Position numbers and translations under genes: made by a program. A stretch of DNA of 64,000 nucleotides from Solibacillus palustris. GTDB taxonomy: Bacteria; Bacillota; Bacilli; Bacillales_A; Planococcaceae. Under the pieces are notes generated by a model. It was not told the origin of the DNA, did not search any database, and saw nothing but the letters and a program-made list of their open reading frames with translations. Every line of letters begins with the position of its first letter. Within the stretch, counting starts at the first letter, position 1. This document shows positions 55,374 through 64,000 of the stretch, piece by piece. The DNA is taken from positions 744,001 to 808,000 of the forward strand of contig NZ_JAKZFC010000001.1 of NCBI RefSeq assembly GCF_022549215.1, written 5' to 3'.

Positions 55374-55401
55374 ACGCTTATAGGCGAAGGCGCATATAGT
55401 A
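55374..55401 (+). promoter_or_regulatory. Candidate sigma-K promoter of ymxH-dpaA-dpaB
   Basis: AC (55374-55375), 17-bp spacer, CATATAGTA (55393-55401) matches the B. subtilis sigma-K pattern AC-N16/17-CATAnnnTA exactly. No sigma-A match is evident. In B. subtilis, spoVF (dpaAB) is a sigma-K gene of the mother cell. The site is 29 bp before the ymxH ATG. Confidence 0.6.
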
Positions 55402-55429
55402 TTGGTAGCTCATATAAAGGAGGAGAAGG

Positions 55430-55699
55430 ATGCTGTTGTCAGAGCTTGCAGAAAAGGAATTAATCGAAATGAATAATGGTGTGCGCTATGGCTTTTTAGC
55501 GGAGACAGAATGTATATTTGATGCAAAAACAGGGAAAATCATCGGTTTTGAAATGCCTGCGCAAATGGTAAAAATGCCGTTTCAAAAAAAGAAAGGCGGA
55601 ATGGTGAAGTACATTCCGTGGGAGGAAATCCGACTTATAGGAGAAGACCGAATCTTATTTCATAAAACAACATCAACGTTAAAGCAGATTGAACGATGA
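55430..55699 (+). CDS. ymxH: YmxH/YlmC family sporulation-associated protein
   Basis: This is a small PRC-barrel protein of the YlmC/YmxH family. Its function is unknown, but it is conserved in endospore formers. The 89-aa product shows LLSELAEKELIEMNNGVRYG, GKIIGFEMP and YIPWEEIRLIGEDRI. AAAGGAGGA precedes the ATG. It overlaps dpaA by 4 bp, and the same neighbourhood occurs in B. subtilis. Confidence 0.88.
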   Translation: MLLSELAEKELIEMNNGVRYGFLAETECIFDAKTGKIIGFEMPAQMVKMPFQKKKGGMVKYIPWEEIRLIGEDRILFHKTTSTLKQIER

Positions 55700-56469
55700 C
55701 GGAGCGCTGGCTTGTTATTGGGACCGATGAACGGATGAAGTATTTAGCGAAACAGTTAACAAATGATTCGCGTACAGTGTATTACAAAAATCGTGATGCA
55801 TGGGACGCGGAGCTAAATAAAACGGCATTAGAATTCCATCCAACCCATGTTGTGCTACCTATTCAATCACTTCAGTTAAAGGTCGATCAACTTGCGGGAA
55901 TTAGTCAGGCGCAGATTTTTGCAGGGAGATTGACAGATGTATGGTATGAGGTATTAAAAAATAAAGAGCTCTATTTTTACTTGCAAGATGAAACGTTTAT
56001 TTGGAAAAATGCAGCACTCACTGCTGAAGGTTTGTTAGCACATCTTTATGCAGAAAAGTTCAGTGTACAGCACAAAAAAGTACTCATTACTGGCTTTGGT
56101 CGTGTGGGCAAGATGCTTGCGTTGTTTTTTAATCGTTTGCATGCGCAGGTCATTATTGCAGTTCGTTCTAAGGCACAGCAAGCAGAGGCGATTGCATATG
56201 GTTATGAAGGAATCGAACTTAACCAAACCATGCCAAAAACAGATTTGATGATTAATACCATTCCAACAAAGTGGTTGAATGAAACGTATCAGCCACTATT
56301 GAGCTGTCCAATATATGATGTCGCGTCTGCACCGGGTTGTTTAGATGAGCTGAAATTATCGCAATATGAATTACTGCCAGCATTGCCTGGGAAATTTTTT
56401 CCGCATGCTGCTGCAAATGTAATGTGTGAGACGGTTTTACGTTTAAGAAAGGAGCACATCAATGCTTGA
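55696..56469 (+). CDS. dpaA: Dipicolinate synthase subunit A
   Basis: DpaA (SpoVFA) with DpaB makes dipicolinic acid from dihydroxytetrahydrodipicolinate in the mother cell for the spore core. A Rossmann NAD(P) site GFGRVGKM is at residues 133-140. A divergent N-terminal domain and a C-terminal block (DVASAPGCLDELKL; LPGKFFPHAAANVM) complete it. At 257 aa it is shorter than the B. subtilis protein (near 297 aa), mainly in the N-terminal domain. It overlaps ymxH and dpaB, and is coupled to both. Confidence 0.92.
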   Translation: MTERWLVIGTDERMKYLAKQLTNDSRTVYYKNRDAWDAELNKTALEFHPTHVVLPIQSLQLKVDQLAGISQAQIFAGRLTDVWYEVLKNKELYFYLQDETFIWKNAALTAEGLLAHLYAEKFSVQHKKVLITGFGRVGKMLALFFNRLHAQVIIAVRSKAQQAEAIAYGYEGIELNQTMPKTDLMINTIPTKWLNETYQPLLSCPIYDVASAPGCLDELKLSQYELLPALPGKFFPHAAANVMCETVLRLRKEHINA

Positions 56470-57052
56470 AGGAAAACGAATCGGATTAGGTATCACGGCA
56501 TCGCATTGTACGTATGAAGATGTAGTACCGAAAATTACAGATTTACGAAATGCGGGAGCAACGGTTGTACCAATTATTACACCTTCAGTTTTACATGCCG
56601 CAACACGTTTTGGAACAGGTGAAGAATGGATTGAAAAAATAGAAGCGCTTGCCGGGGAAAAAGTGGTAAGCTCTATCGCTGAAGCAGAGCCATTCGGACC
56701 GAAAAATCCACTTGATTGTATGGTTATTGCTCCGTTAACGGGGAATTCCCTAAGTAAATTTGCCAACGCTTCAACTGATAGTGCAGTATTAATGGCTGCT
56801 AAGGCTACACTTCGTAATGGTTCACCTGTTGTCCTCGGTATTTCTACAAATGATGCACTTGGATTAAACGGTATGAATTTAATGAAATTAATGAATGCCA
56901 AAAACATTTTCTTTATTCCATTCGGTCAAGATGATCCAATAAAAAAACCTACGTCCTGTATATCAGACTTCACGAAAATGCTCGAAACTGTCGCATATAC
57001 GCTCGCTCATAAAAAACAAATACAACCTATATTTATACAATATTTTAAATAG
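56462..57052 (+). CDS. dpaB: Dipicolinate synthase subunit B
   Basis: DpaB (SpoVFB) is the flavoprotein-like subunit of dipicolinate synthase. It has a Dfp/flavoprotein fold with GLGITASHCTYEDV at the N-terminus, APLTGNSLSKFANASTDSAV in the centre, and FFIPFGQDDPIKKPTSCI near the C-terminus. Length is 196 aa. It starts within the end of dpaA. An AT-rich inverted repeat (57037-57045 / 57055-57063) covers its stop. Confidence 0.93.
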   Translation: MLEGKRIGLGITASHCTYEDVVPKITDLRNAGATVVPIITPSVLHAATRFGTGEEWIEKIEALAGEKVVSSIAEAEPFGPKNPLDCMVIAPLTGNSLSKFANASTDSAVLMAAKATLRNGSPVVLGISTNDALGLNGMNLMKLMNAKNIFFIPFGQDDPIKKPTSCISDFTKMLETVAYTLAHKKQIQPIFIQYFK

Positions 57053-57063
57053 TCAAATATTGT

Positions 57064-57092
57064 AGCACAATTCAAATAATTTATGTTACAAT
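57064..57092 (+). promoter_or_regulatory. Candidate promoter of asd
   Basis: TGTTACAAT (57084-57092) is an extended -10 (TGnTACAAT). The -35 position (57064-57069, AGCACA) is partial. It lies 45 bp before the asd ATG. This would let asd-dapA be expressed in growing cells independently of the sporulation genes upstream. Confidence 0.45.
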
Positions 57093-57137
57093 ATCCAACA
57101 TTATATACATACCGATTATTTATAGGAGAGATGAGAC

Positions 57138-58178
57138 ATGACGAAAAAATTAAATGTTGCAGTAGTTGGTGCAACAGGAGCAGTAGGATCAAAAATGATG
57201 GAGAAGTTAGTGGAGCGTAATTTCCCAATCGAGACAATCAAATTTTTAGCCTCGGCTCGTTCTGCAGGTAAAACAATTGAATTTAATGGAACACAGTATA
57301 AAATCGAAGAAGCAACACCAGAAAGCTTTGAAGGTGTAGATGTAGCATTATTCTCTGCTGGAGGCTCAGTGTCTGAGGTATTAGCGCCAGAAGCAGCAAA
57401 ACGTGGGGCAATCGTTATTGATAACACTAGTCACTTCCGTATGGACCCAGAAGTACCACTTGTTGTACCAGAAGTAAACCGCCATGTTTTAAAAACAATT
57501 CCTAAAGGGATTATTGCTAATCCAAACTGTTCAACAATCCAAATGGTAGCAGCCCTTCAACCAATTCGTGAAAAATTTGGTTTAACAAAAATTATCGTCT
57601 CTACTTACCAAGCCGTTTCAGGTTCAGGTATTGCAGCGATTGAAGAATTACGCGAGCAAAGCGCACAGTGGGAAGCAGGCAAGAATGTAGAAGCAAACGT
57701 ATTACCAGTTAAATCAGATGTAAAGCATTATCCAATCGCACGTAACGTTATTCCGCAAATTGACAAATTCACAGATAATGGCTTTACGTATGAGGAAATG
57801 AAAATGATTAACGAAACGAAGAAAATTATGGAAGCACCCGGCATGAAAGTAGCAGCTACATGTGTACGTGTACCCGTAGTTTCAGGTCACTCAGAATCTG
57901 TATATATCGAGGTAGAGCAAGAAACAACAGTACAAGAAATTTTTGAAGTCTTAAAAGCTGCACCAGGTATTACATTGCAAGATGACATTACACAACAGCT
58001 TTATCCGATGCCAATTTTTGCAGAAAACGAAGAAGCAACATTTGTAGGTCGTATTCGCCAAGATTTAGATAACAAAAAAGGCTTCCACTTATGGATCGTA
58101 TCTGACAATTTACTAAAGGGTGCTGCACTAAATTCTATTCAAATAGCAGAAGCTTTGTTAGAGGATAACATACTATAA
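57138..58178 (+). CDS. asd: Aspartate-semialdehyde dehydrogenase
   Basis: Asd reduces aspartyl phosphate to the semialdehyde, the branch to lysine/DAP, threonine and methionine. The NADP motif GATGAVG is at residues 11-17, and the catalytic Cys131 is in ANPNCSTIQM. The block VPVVSGHSESVYIEVEQETT is present. Length is 346 aa. TAGGAGAG precedes the ATG. It feeds DapA and thereby both cell wall DAP and DPA. Confidence 0.96.
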   Translation: MTKKLNVAVVGATGAVGSKMMEKLVERNFPIETIKFLASARSAGKTIEFNGTQYKIEEATPESFEGVDVALFSAGGSVSEVLAPEAAKRGAIVIDNTSHFRMDPEVPLVVPEVNRHVLKTIPKGIIANPNCSTIQMVAALQPIREKFGLTKIIVSTYQAVSGSGIAAIEELREQSAQWEAGKNVEANVLPVKSDVKHYPIARNVIPQIDKFTDNGFTYEEMKMINETKKIMEAPGMKVAATCVRVPVVSGHSESVYIEVEQETTVQEIFEVLKAAPGITLQDDITQQLYPMPIFAENEEATFVGRIRQDLDNKKGFHLWIVSDNLLKGAALNSIQIAEALLEDNIL

Positions 58179-58193
58179 GAGGGGGATTTACGA

Positions 58194-59105
58194 ATGGATT
58201 TCGGACGAATTGGTACAGCGATGATTACGCCATTTAAAAAAGATGGTACCATTAATTATCCTGAACTTGAGCGTATTATTAATCATTTAATTGAAAATGG
58301 AACAGATTGCATTGTCGCATGTGGTACAACTTCAGAAAACCCGACAATGTCAACGGAAGAAAAAATTGAAATAGTACGTTTCACAGTTGAAAAAGCAGCA
58401 GGTCGTGTGCCAGTTATTGCGGGAACAGGGGATAACGAAACGGCATATTCGATTATGATGACACATAAAGCAGAAGAAAACGGTGCAAATGGTATTATGC
58501 TTGTAACCCCATACTACAATAAGCCTAACCAACGCGGTATGTATGCCCACTTTGAAACAATCGCAAAAGAAACGCAACTGCCAGTCATGCTATATAATGT
58601 ACCAGGTCGTACAGGCGCCAATATTTTAGCTGACACGACAATATCATTAAGCCGTGATGTTGAAAATATTACATGTATTAAAGAAGCGAGCGGTAACTTA
58701 GACCAAATGGGTGACATTATCGAAAACGTTGAGCCAGACTTTTACGTATATTCTGGTGATGACGGCTTAACCTTACCGTTACTTGCGATTGGTGGTCGCG
58801 GTATAATCTCGGTGGCCTCACATGTAGTCGGAAAAGATATGCAGCAAATGATTCGAGCGTTTGAGGAAGGTCGTCATCAGGAGGCGGCTCAAATTCACCG
58901 AGCGTTATTACCACTTGTCCGTGCGCTATTTGCACAGCCAAATCCATCGCCAATTAAATATGCGATGACAAAGCTAGGCTTTGATACTTTAGATGTACGC
59001 ATGCCGATGATGGAAATGCTTCCAGAAGAAAAAGAAGCATTTGACGTGATTTGGGATACGTATCAAGCAAAAGCCGATAAATTCCGTGCCTTACAAAACA
59101 GTTAA
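58194..59105 (+). CDS. dapA: 4-hydroxy-tetrahydrodipicolinate synthase
   Basis: DapA condenses pyruvate with aspartate semialdehyde. Its product feeds lysine, peptidoglycan DAP and (through DpaAB) spore dipicolinate. The Schiff-base Lys163 (CIKEASG) and Tyr134 (YNVPGRTG) are present. The substrate loop reads GTTSENPTMS where most homologues have GTTGESPTLS. Length is 303 aa. It follows asd by 15 bp; the aspartokinase gene dapG that lies between them in B. subtilis is absent. Confidence 0.95.
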   Translation: MDFGRIGTAMITPFKKDGTINYPELERIINHLIENGTDCIVACGTTSENPTMSTEEKIEIVRFTVEKAAGRVPVIAGTGDNETAYSIMMTHKAEENGANGIMLVTPYYNKPNQRGMYAHFETIAKETQLPVMLYNVPGRTGANILADTTISLSRDVENITCIKEASGNLDQMGDIIENVEPDFYVYSGDDGLTLPLLAIGGRGIISVASHVVGKDMQQMIRAFEEGRHQEAAQIHRALLPLVRALFAQPNPSPIKYAMTKLGFDTLDVRMPMMEMLPEEKEAFDVIWDTYQAKADKFRALQNS

Positions 59106-59111
59106 CACGAA

Positions 59112-59146
59112 AAATCACCAACTTCTTAATGGAGTTGGTGTTTTTT
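59112..59146 (+). terminator. Intrinsic terminator after dapA
   Basis: CACCAACT (59116-59123) pairs with AGTTGGTG (59133-59140), 9-nt loop, followed by TTTTTT and preceded by an A run. Confidence 0.85.
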
Positions 59147-59225
59147 GCCTCTATTATCAGTTTTGTTCGAAAATGTAGTACATAAATTATAAAGCTCAAT
59201 AAATAGATAAATAACATTTTTTTAT

Positions 59226-59254
59226 TTGTACTAACACCATTTCCACCGTATAAT
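59226..59254 (+). promoter_or_regulatory. Sigma-A promoter of rnjB
   Basis: TTGTAC (59226-59231), 17-bp spacer, TATAAT (59249-59254), 45 bp before the chosen GTG start. Confidence 0.75.
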
Positions 59255-59299
59255 GAATTTTAAGTGGTTGCTGTTCGGAACATTTTAGGAGGAAACAAA

Positions 59300-60967
59300 G
59301 TGACAAAGACAAAAAACGAATTAATCCGTGTCATCCCGCTTGGCGGCGTTGGCGAAATCGGAAAATCAATGTATGTAATTGAAATCGACGAAGAGCTTTT
59401 CGTAGTAGACAGTGGGTTAATGTTCCCAGAGGACGAAATGCTTGGAATTGATATCGTCATTCCAGATATTACGTATCTAGAAGAAAATAAAGAACGTGTA
59501 AAAGGGATTTTCTTAACGCACGGACACGAAGACGCAATTGGTTCGATCGCGTATGTGTTAAGAAAAGTAAAAGCACCTGTTTACGGCTCAAAATTATCAA
59601 TAGCACTAGCAAAAGAGCATTTGAAAGAATTACCAGCACCTTACCAAGTGAAGTTCTTCGAGGTAACGAGTAATAGTCGCATGAACTTCAATTCAACGTA
59701 TGTAACGTTTTTCCATACAACTCACAGTATTCCGGATTCACTAGGGATTGTGTTCCATACGTCTGAAGGGGCAATCGTTCACACAGGTGAATTTAAATTT
59801 GACCAAGCTGCTAAAGGCAAATTCAAGCCGGACTTAGCAAAAATGGCGATGGTAGGAGAAGAAGGTGTATTTATGCTTCTTTCAGAGTCGATTGAAGCAG
59901 AACGCCCAGGCTATACAACGAGTGAAGCAGTCATCGCAGAGGAGTTACAAAAAACATTTCATTCTGCGCCAGGCCGTATTATTGTAGCACTTTATGCATC
60001 AAACTTTATTCGCATTCAACAAATATTCACACAAGCAGCCGAGTCTTATCGTAAAGTAGCGGTAGTTGGAAAATCATTAGAGAAAATTGTTGATATTGGT
60101 GTGAATTTAGGCTATTTAGAAGTCGATGAAGATACAATTATTCCAGTAAACGAAATCAGCAAATACGAAGACGATGAAATAATTATTATGGCAACAGGTA
60201 ACAAAGGTGAACCACTTGATGCGCTAGACAAAATCGTGCGCAAACACCACCGTGATGTCAAAATTAAAAATACAGATACCGTATTAATTACTTTCACGCC
60301 ATCACCATCGATGGAAGTGCAAATGTATAACACTATGAACCAATTAGCAAAAGCCGGTGCAAATGTCTTAACATCTAACAAAAAAGTACATGTATCGGGG
60401 CATGGTAGCGCAGAAGATTTAAAATTAATGTTAAACTTCATGAAACCAAAGTATTTTGTACCGATTCAAGGTGAATACCGCATGTTAATTGCGCACTCAA
60501 AATTAGCACAAGAAATAGGGCTACAAAAATCACAGATTTTCATCGCAGATAAAGGCGATATTATAGAATACAAAAGTGGCAAAATGCGCATGACTGGTCG
60601 TGTACAAGCTGGTAACGTTTTAATCGACGGAATCGGCGTTGGTGATGTTGGAAATATCGTATTGCGTGATCGTAAATTATTATCACAAGATGGTATTTTT
60701 ATTGTTGTTGTGACACTTAACCGTGCGCAAAAGAAAATTGCATCAGGTCCAGAAATTTTATCACGTGGTTTCGTTTACGTTCGTGAGTCAGAGCAGCTAA
60801 TGGAAGAAGCTTCAGACATTGCACGCGAAGTTATCGAAAAATACGTAGGTAAAGAAACATTTGAATGGACAAACATTAAGCAAGAAATTCGTGACACATT
60901 AAATCAATATCTATTCCAAAAAACAAAGCGTCGTCCAATGATTATTCCAATTATTATGGAATACTAG
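59300..60967 (+). CDS. rnjB: Ribonuclease J2
   Basis: This is a metallo-beta-lactamase/beta-CASP ribonuclease that partners RNase J1 in RNA processing and decay. The metal motif, HxHxDH in RNase J1, reads HGHEDA here, losing the last His. This agrees with the weak activity of J2 proteins and with the position after dapA (B. subtilis ymfA). The beta-CASP block (LTSNKKVHVSGHGSAEDLKL) and a C-terminal domain follow. I use GTG 59300 (555 aa), 6 bases after TAGGAGG. The in-frame GTG 59264 has no SD. Confidence 0.93.
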   Translation: MTKTKNELIRVIPLGGVGEIGKSMYVIEIDEELFVVDSGLMFPEDEMLGIDIVIPDITYLEENKERVKGIFLTHGHEDAIGSIAYVLRKVKAPVYGSKLSIALAKEHLKELPAPYQVKFFEVTSNSRMNFNSTYVTFFHTTHSIPDSLGIVFHTSEGAIVHTGEFKFDQAAKGKFKPDLAKMAMVGEEGVFMLLSESIEAERPGYTTSEAVIAEELQKTFHSAPGRIIVALYASNFIRIQQIFTQAAESYRKVAVVGKSLEKIVDIGVNLGYLEVDEDTIIPVNEISKYEDDEIIIMATGNKGEPLDALDKIVRKHHRDVKIKNTDTVLITFTPSPSMEVQMYNTMNQLAKAGANVLTSNKKVHVSGHGSAEDLKLMLNFMKPKYFVPIQGEYRMLIAHSKLAQEIGLQKSQIFIADKGDIIEYKSGKMRMTGRVQAGNVLIDGIGVGDVGNIVLRDRKLLSQDGIFIVVVTLNRAQKKIASGPEILSRGFVYVRESEQLMEEASDIAREVIEKYVGKETFEWTNIKQEIRDTLNQYLFQKTKRRPMIIPIIMEY

Positions 60968-60982
60968 GATTAGCGAAAATTG

Positions 60983-61021
60983 AAAAGGGTTTTCTTACAG
61001 CAGTGTGAGAAAGCCTTTTTT
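60983..61021 (+). terminator. Intrinsic terminator after rnjB
   Basis: AAAAGG and the following TTTTCTTACA pair imperfectly (one mismatch, one bulge) with TGTGAGAAAGCCTTTT around GCAG. The element ends in TTTTTT. Confidence 0.7.
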
Positions 61022-61060
61022 GTTACTATGAAAGCAACAAAGAAGTAGGTGAATGAACTA

Positions 61061-63364
61061 TTGGAACGAAAATCAAAATCAGGAAAAGCGAAAGCAAAAA
61101 CAAAACAAAAAAACAAGCCCACATTAAAGGCAAATAGTAAAAAAGAGCTTCATCCGCTCGCATATGAAATTATCGGTATAGTCTTAATCGCACTGGCCTT
61201 AATTGAGTTTTTGGAATTTGGACTAGTCGGTAGATGGATGCATTCGATTGCGATGTTCATCTTTGGTAATCTGCATTTTATTGTGCCGTTATTATGTTTT
61301 ATCATTTCGGGTATGTTAATGGTCAAACGTCGTGGCGTAGCATTTAAAACACGTATCATTTATGGTGTGTTATTTGTTGGCATGAGTTTAACAATTTTTA
61401 GTCATAGTATGTTATTTGAACAGTTGCATAATACGAATGGTTTATTATCGAATTCGGTGTTAAAGGAAACGTGGCGAATTTTAATTAGCACAGATGGAAT
61501 CGTCAATCGCAGTAATGCGTTGGGTGGCGGTATGATTGGTGGCTTATTATTTAGTATTTTGCACGTGTTATTCGACGCGGGTGGTGCAAAAATTGCTGCC
61601 TTTGTGTTGTTTGTAATAGGCGTGATTTTAATTACAGGAAAAGCACTTGTACCCTTTTTAGTTGAAAAAGCACCTTCAGTAAAAGGAAAAATAAAATTAC
61701 CAAAGCGTCGTGCCAAAGTAGAACAGCCACAGGAAACTAAGAAACGTGCGCGTCGTCCGCAGCAAGAAATCGAGGAAGATCAATTCGAACAAAATTATGA
61801 AGAAATCGTAATCACGGCGGCAAATCATGAGCCCGCAATTGTGTCGAATTTTACTGAAGAAAAGCTGTCACCACAAGTAATAAAGTTAGAAGAAGTAGAA
61901 GTTGAAGTAGATGTAACGCCGCTTGTTCAGGAACCTCCTAAAGCTCAGCAGTCATATAAATTACCGTCTATTCAACTATTAAATGCGCCACCGCAACATG
62001 ATCAAAGTGGAGAGTATTCCATCATTCAGATGAATGCCAAAAAGCTTGAACAAACTTTTGCAAGCTTCGGTGTAAAGGCCAAAGTGACACAGGCTCATTT
62101 AGGACCGGCTGTTACGAAATACGAGGTGATGCCAGATACGGGAGTTAAGGTTAGCAAAATTGTGGGCTTGCAGGATGATTTAGCATTGGCACTAGCCGCA
62201 AAGGATATTCGAATTGAAGCGCCAATTCCAGGGAAATCGGCAGTAGGAATTGAAGTGCCCAATAGTGAAATTGCAATGGTAACATTACGTGAAGTAATCG
62301 AATCCAATGAAATAGTAAAGCCTGATTCGAAACTGTTTGTCAGTTTAGGTCGAGATGTAACAGGGCAAGCGATTTCAGCAGAGCTAAACAGAATGCCGCA
62401 CTTATTAGTTGCTGGCTCGACAGGTAGTGGTAAAAGTGTATGTATTAATGGCATTATTGTGTCACTTTTAATGCGTGCTACACCGAGTGAAGTTCGCCTA
62501 ATGATGATTGACCCGAAAATGGTAGAATTAAGTGTATATAACGGAATTCCTCACTTGTTAGCGCCTGTTGTAACGGATGCTAGAAAAGCTTCACAAGCTT
62601 TACAAAAGGTAGTAGCTGAAATGGAACGTCGCTATGATCTCTTCTCGATGTCAGGTACACGAAATATTGAAGGTTATAATGCTTACATTATCCGTCATAA
62701 TATGGAAACAGGAGAGGAACAACCGAAGCTACCGTTCATCGTCGTGATTGTCGATGAGTTAGCGGATTTAATGATGGTTGCCTCACATGAGGTGGAAGAT
62801 GCGATTACACGATTAGCGCAAATGGCACGTGCTGCAGGGATTCATTTAATTATTGCCACACAGCGACCATCTGTTGACGTCATTACTGGTATTATTAAAG
62901 CGAATATTCCATCACGAATTGCCTTTGCGGTATCATCAGCAGTCGATTCACGTACAATATTAGATATGGGCGGTGCGGAACGCTTATTAGGGCGTGGCGA
63001 TATGCTGTATTTACCGGCTGGTGCATCAAAACCAGTTCGTGTACAAGGTGCGTTTGTAAGTGACCAAGAAGTGGAAAAGGTAATTGACAGTGTAATAGAG
63101 CAGCAAAAAGCACAATACGAAGAGGCAATGATTCCAACTGATGAACCAGTAGCAAATGAATTAGATGACACGGATGAGCTTTATGATGAAGCCGTACAAC
63201 TTGTAGTAGAAATGCAAACTGCTTCGGTGTCATTATTGCAGCGTCGATTCCGTATAGGCTATTCTCGTGCTGCACGAATCGTTGATCAAATGGAAGCGCG
63301 CGGAGTTGTCGGACCACCTGAAGGAAGTAAACCAAGACAAGTATTAGGAAATCGTTATAGTTAA
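61061..63364 (+). CDS. spoIIIE: FtsK/SpoIIIE-type DNA translocase
   Basis: This is a membrane-anchored, septum-located hexameric motor that pumps chromosome DNA during division and into the forespore. A basic N-terminus, four to five membrane helices (about 28-190), an acidic linker (about 215-300), and the RecA-like motor with Walker A GSTGSGKS near residue 452 and Walker [12 protein letters not shown] are present. A C-terminal winged-helix gamma domain ([20 protein letters not shown]) recognises orientation sequences. I use TTG 61061 (767 aa), after TAGGTGA. GTG 61049 is a weaker alternative. tepA, which precedes it in B. subtilis, is absent. Confidence 0.94.
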   Translation: MERKSKSGKAKAKTKQKNKPTLKANSKKELHPLAYEIIGIVLIALALIEFLEFGLVGRWMHSIAMFIFGNLHFIVPLLCFIISGMLMVKRRGVAFKTRIIYGVLFVGMSLTIFSHSMLFEQLHNTNGLLSNSVLKETWRILISTDGIVNRSNALGGGMIGGLLFSILHVLFDAGGAKIAAFVLFVIGVILITGKALVPFLVEKAPSVKGKIKLPKRRAKVEQPQETKKRARRPQQEIEEDQFEQNYEEIVITAANHEPAIVSNFTEEKLSPQVIKLEEVEVEVDVTPLVQEPPKAQQSYKLPSIQLLNAPPQHDQSGEYSIIQMNAKKLEQTFASFGVKAKVTQAHLGPAVTKYEVMPDTGVKVSKIVGLQDDLALALAAKDIRIEAPIPGKSAVGIEVPNSEIAMVTLREVIESNEIVKPDSKLFVSLGRDVTGQAISAELNRMPHLLVAGSTGSGKSVCINGIIVSLLMRATPSEVRLMMIDPKMVELSVYNGIPHLLAPVVTDARKASQALQKVVAEMERRYDLFSMSGTRNIEGYNAYIIRHNMETGEEQPKLPFIVVIVDELADLMMVASHEVEDAITRLAQMARAAGIHLIIATQRPSVDVITGIIKANIPSRIAFAVSSAVDSRTILDMGGAERLLGRGDMLYLPAGASKPVRVQGAFVSDQEVEKVIDSVIEQQKAQYEEAMIPTDEPVANELDDTDELYDEAVQLVVEMQTASVSLLQRRFRIGYSRAARIVDQMEARGVVGPPEGSKPRQVLGNRYS

Positions 63365-63375
63365 GCGAAAATTTA

Positions 63376-63406
63376 AAAAAATAATTTTCAGAAATGAATT
63401 ATTTTT
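63376..63406 (+). terminator. AT-rich terminator-like hairpin after spoIIIE
   Basis: AAAAATAATT (63376 onward) pairs with AATTATTTTT (63397-63406), with a small internal mismatch. It is weak because it has almost no GC pairs. Confidence 0.45.
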
Positions 63407-63487
63407 GTAGTTTTTCAAATAATTTCGCTCTATATTTCATTTAACATGACACATTATTAGAAATATGTTTTCTTTTTGTGTTTAAAG

Positions 63488-63496
63488 TGTTATATT
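63488..63496 (+). promoter_or_regulatory. Candidate promoter of the GntR gene
   Basis: TGTTATATT (63488-63496) is an extended -10 (TGnTATATT), 66 bp before the GTG start. The -35 is weak. Confidence 0.45.
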
Positions 63497-63523
63497 ATTT
63501 ACGAATTAGTAGGAATGTTGTAC

Positions 63524-63537
63524 ATCAGATGTCTGAT
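63524..63537. promoter_or_regulatory. Possible operator of the GntR gene
   Basis: ATCAGA-TG-TCTGAT is a perfect inverted repeat with a 2-bp spacer, 25 bp before the GntR start and downstream of its -10. It is consistent with autoregulation but short. Confidence 0.3.
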
Positions 63538-63562
63538 CTCTATGTTATGGTGGTGATATTAA

Positions 63563-64000
63563 GTGTCCATTAAAGCTGATCATCGTCATTTATACCTGCA
63601 AGTAATTGATCGTTTAAAGTCAGATATTGAAAAAGGGACTTATCGTGAAAACGAAAAATTACCTTCTGAGTTTGAATTATCAAAGACACTAGGTGTAAGT
63701 CGTGCAACGCTTCGTGAAGCACTTCGACTATTGGAAGAAGAAAACATCATCGTGCGTCGTCATGGTGTGGGCACATTTGTAAATCCAAAACCGTTGTTTA
63801 CATCTGGGATTGAGCATTTATCGAGTGTGTCTTCTATGATTGAAAATGCCGGCATGCGACCTGGTACGATTTTTATTAGTGCCAAGGAAGAAAAGGCAAC
63901 AGAAGATGATGTGGAACGTTTCCAAACTGACATTGATGACAATGTTATAACGATTGAACGTGTAAGAACGGCAGATAATGAGCCGGTAGTTTACTGTGTG
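63563..64000 (+). CDS. GntR/HutC-family regulator (YmfC-like), 3' end outside the window
   Basis: The first 146 codons are present; the frame is open at the window edge. The winged helix ([50 protein letters not shown]) is followed by the beginning of a UTRA-type ligand domain ([37 protein letters not shown]). The start is GTG 63563, with TGGTGGTGATAT upstream as a modest SD. The position after spoIIIE corresponds to B. subtilis ymfC. The ligand is unknown. Confidence 0.9.
   Translation, partial: MSIKADHRHLYLQVIDRLKSDIEKGTYRENEKLPSEFELSKTLGVSRATLREALRLLEEENIIVRRHGVGTFVNPKPLFTSGIEHLSSVSSMIENAGMRPGTIFISAKEEKATEDDVERFQTDIDDNVITIERVRTADNEPVVYCV

Noticed and set aside
57053-57137. Lysine riboswitch before asd-dapA
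   Set aside because: The 85-bp gap is too short and AT-rich for the multi-helix L box.
59264-59299. Upstream GTG start of rnjB
   Set aside because: It would place the start before the strong TAGGAGG site at 59286-59292. GTG 59300 gives the usual 555-aa length.

Overview
The window is an AT-rich chromosomal segment from an endospore-forming, motile Firmicute. Gene order and protein families match Bacillales. The flagellar/chemotaxis (fla/che) operon is followed by rpsB-tsf-pyrH-frr, the isoprenoid/phospholipid/proS/polC block, the rimP-nusA-infB-rbfA-truB-ribF-rpsO-pnp block, and then spoVF (dpaAB)-asd-dapA-rnjB-ftsK/spoIIIE-gntR. The protein style (TTG/GTG starts, Lys/Glu-rich, strong AGGAGG sites) and the intergenic repeats suggest a Planococcaceae member (Solibacillus/Lysinibacillus-like). 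That placement is an inference. I see no tRNA, rRNA, CRISPR array, prophage or intact insertion sequence.

Region 1 (1-24506) is one tightly packed plus-strand fla/che operon. It begins inside fliF and runs fliG-H-I-J, a MotE-like gene, fliK, flgD, a TIGR02530-type gene, flgE, swrD, fliL-M-Y, cheY, fliZ-P-Q-R, flhB-A-F-G, cheB-A-W-C-D and a small membrane protein gene. Its products build the basal-body rotor/C-ring and the type III export gate, measure the hook, place the flagella and run chemotaxis signalling. Region 2 (24507-26539) holds a strong hairpin terminator, then sigD with an apparent sigma-A promoter of its own, an unnamed small gene and a SwrB-like gene.

Region 3 (26540-48775) is the translation, membrane-precursor and replication core: rpsB, tsf, pyrH, frr, uppS, cdsA, dxr, rseP, proS, polC, rimP, nusA, rnpM, ylxQ, infB, ylxP, rbfA, truB, ribF, rpsO. 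Clear intrinsic terminators and sigma-A promoters divide it into several transcription units. Intergenic gaps carry small dispersed repeats, a perfect 46-bp palindrome (40804-40849) and a structured 111-bp element (46350-46460).

Region 4 (48776-64000) contains pnp, an array of five 20-21 bp units (51380-51475), the M16 peptidase gene mlpA, and a minus-strand GntR/ABC-transporter operon lying between mlpA and ymxH. The sporulation/lysine-pathway genes ymxH-dpaA-dpaB follow, preceded by a good match to a sigma-K promoter. Next come asd, dapA, rnjB, an FtsK/SpoIIIE translocase and a GntR regulator cut by the window edge. Relative to the Bacillus subtilis order, ylxY, dapG and tepA are not at their expected places.

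Most of the window is ordinary conserved backbone. I found no convincing new multi-gene system. The items most worth a second look are intergenic or regulatory: the structured ribosome-binding region of swrD, the uncoupling of sigD from the fla/che operon, the 46-bp palindrome, the 21-bp-period array and the paired dispersed repeats.
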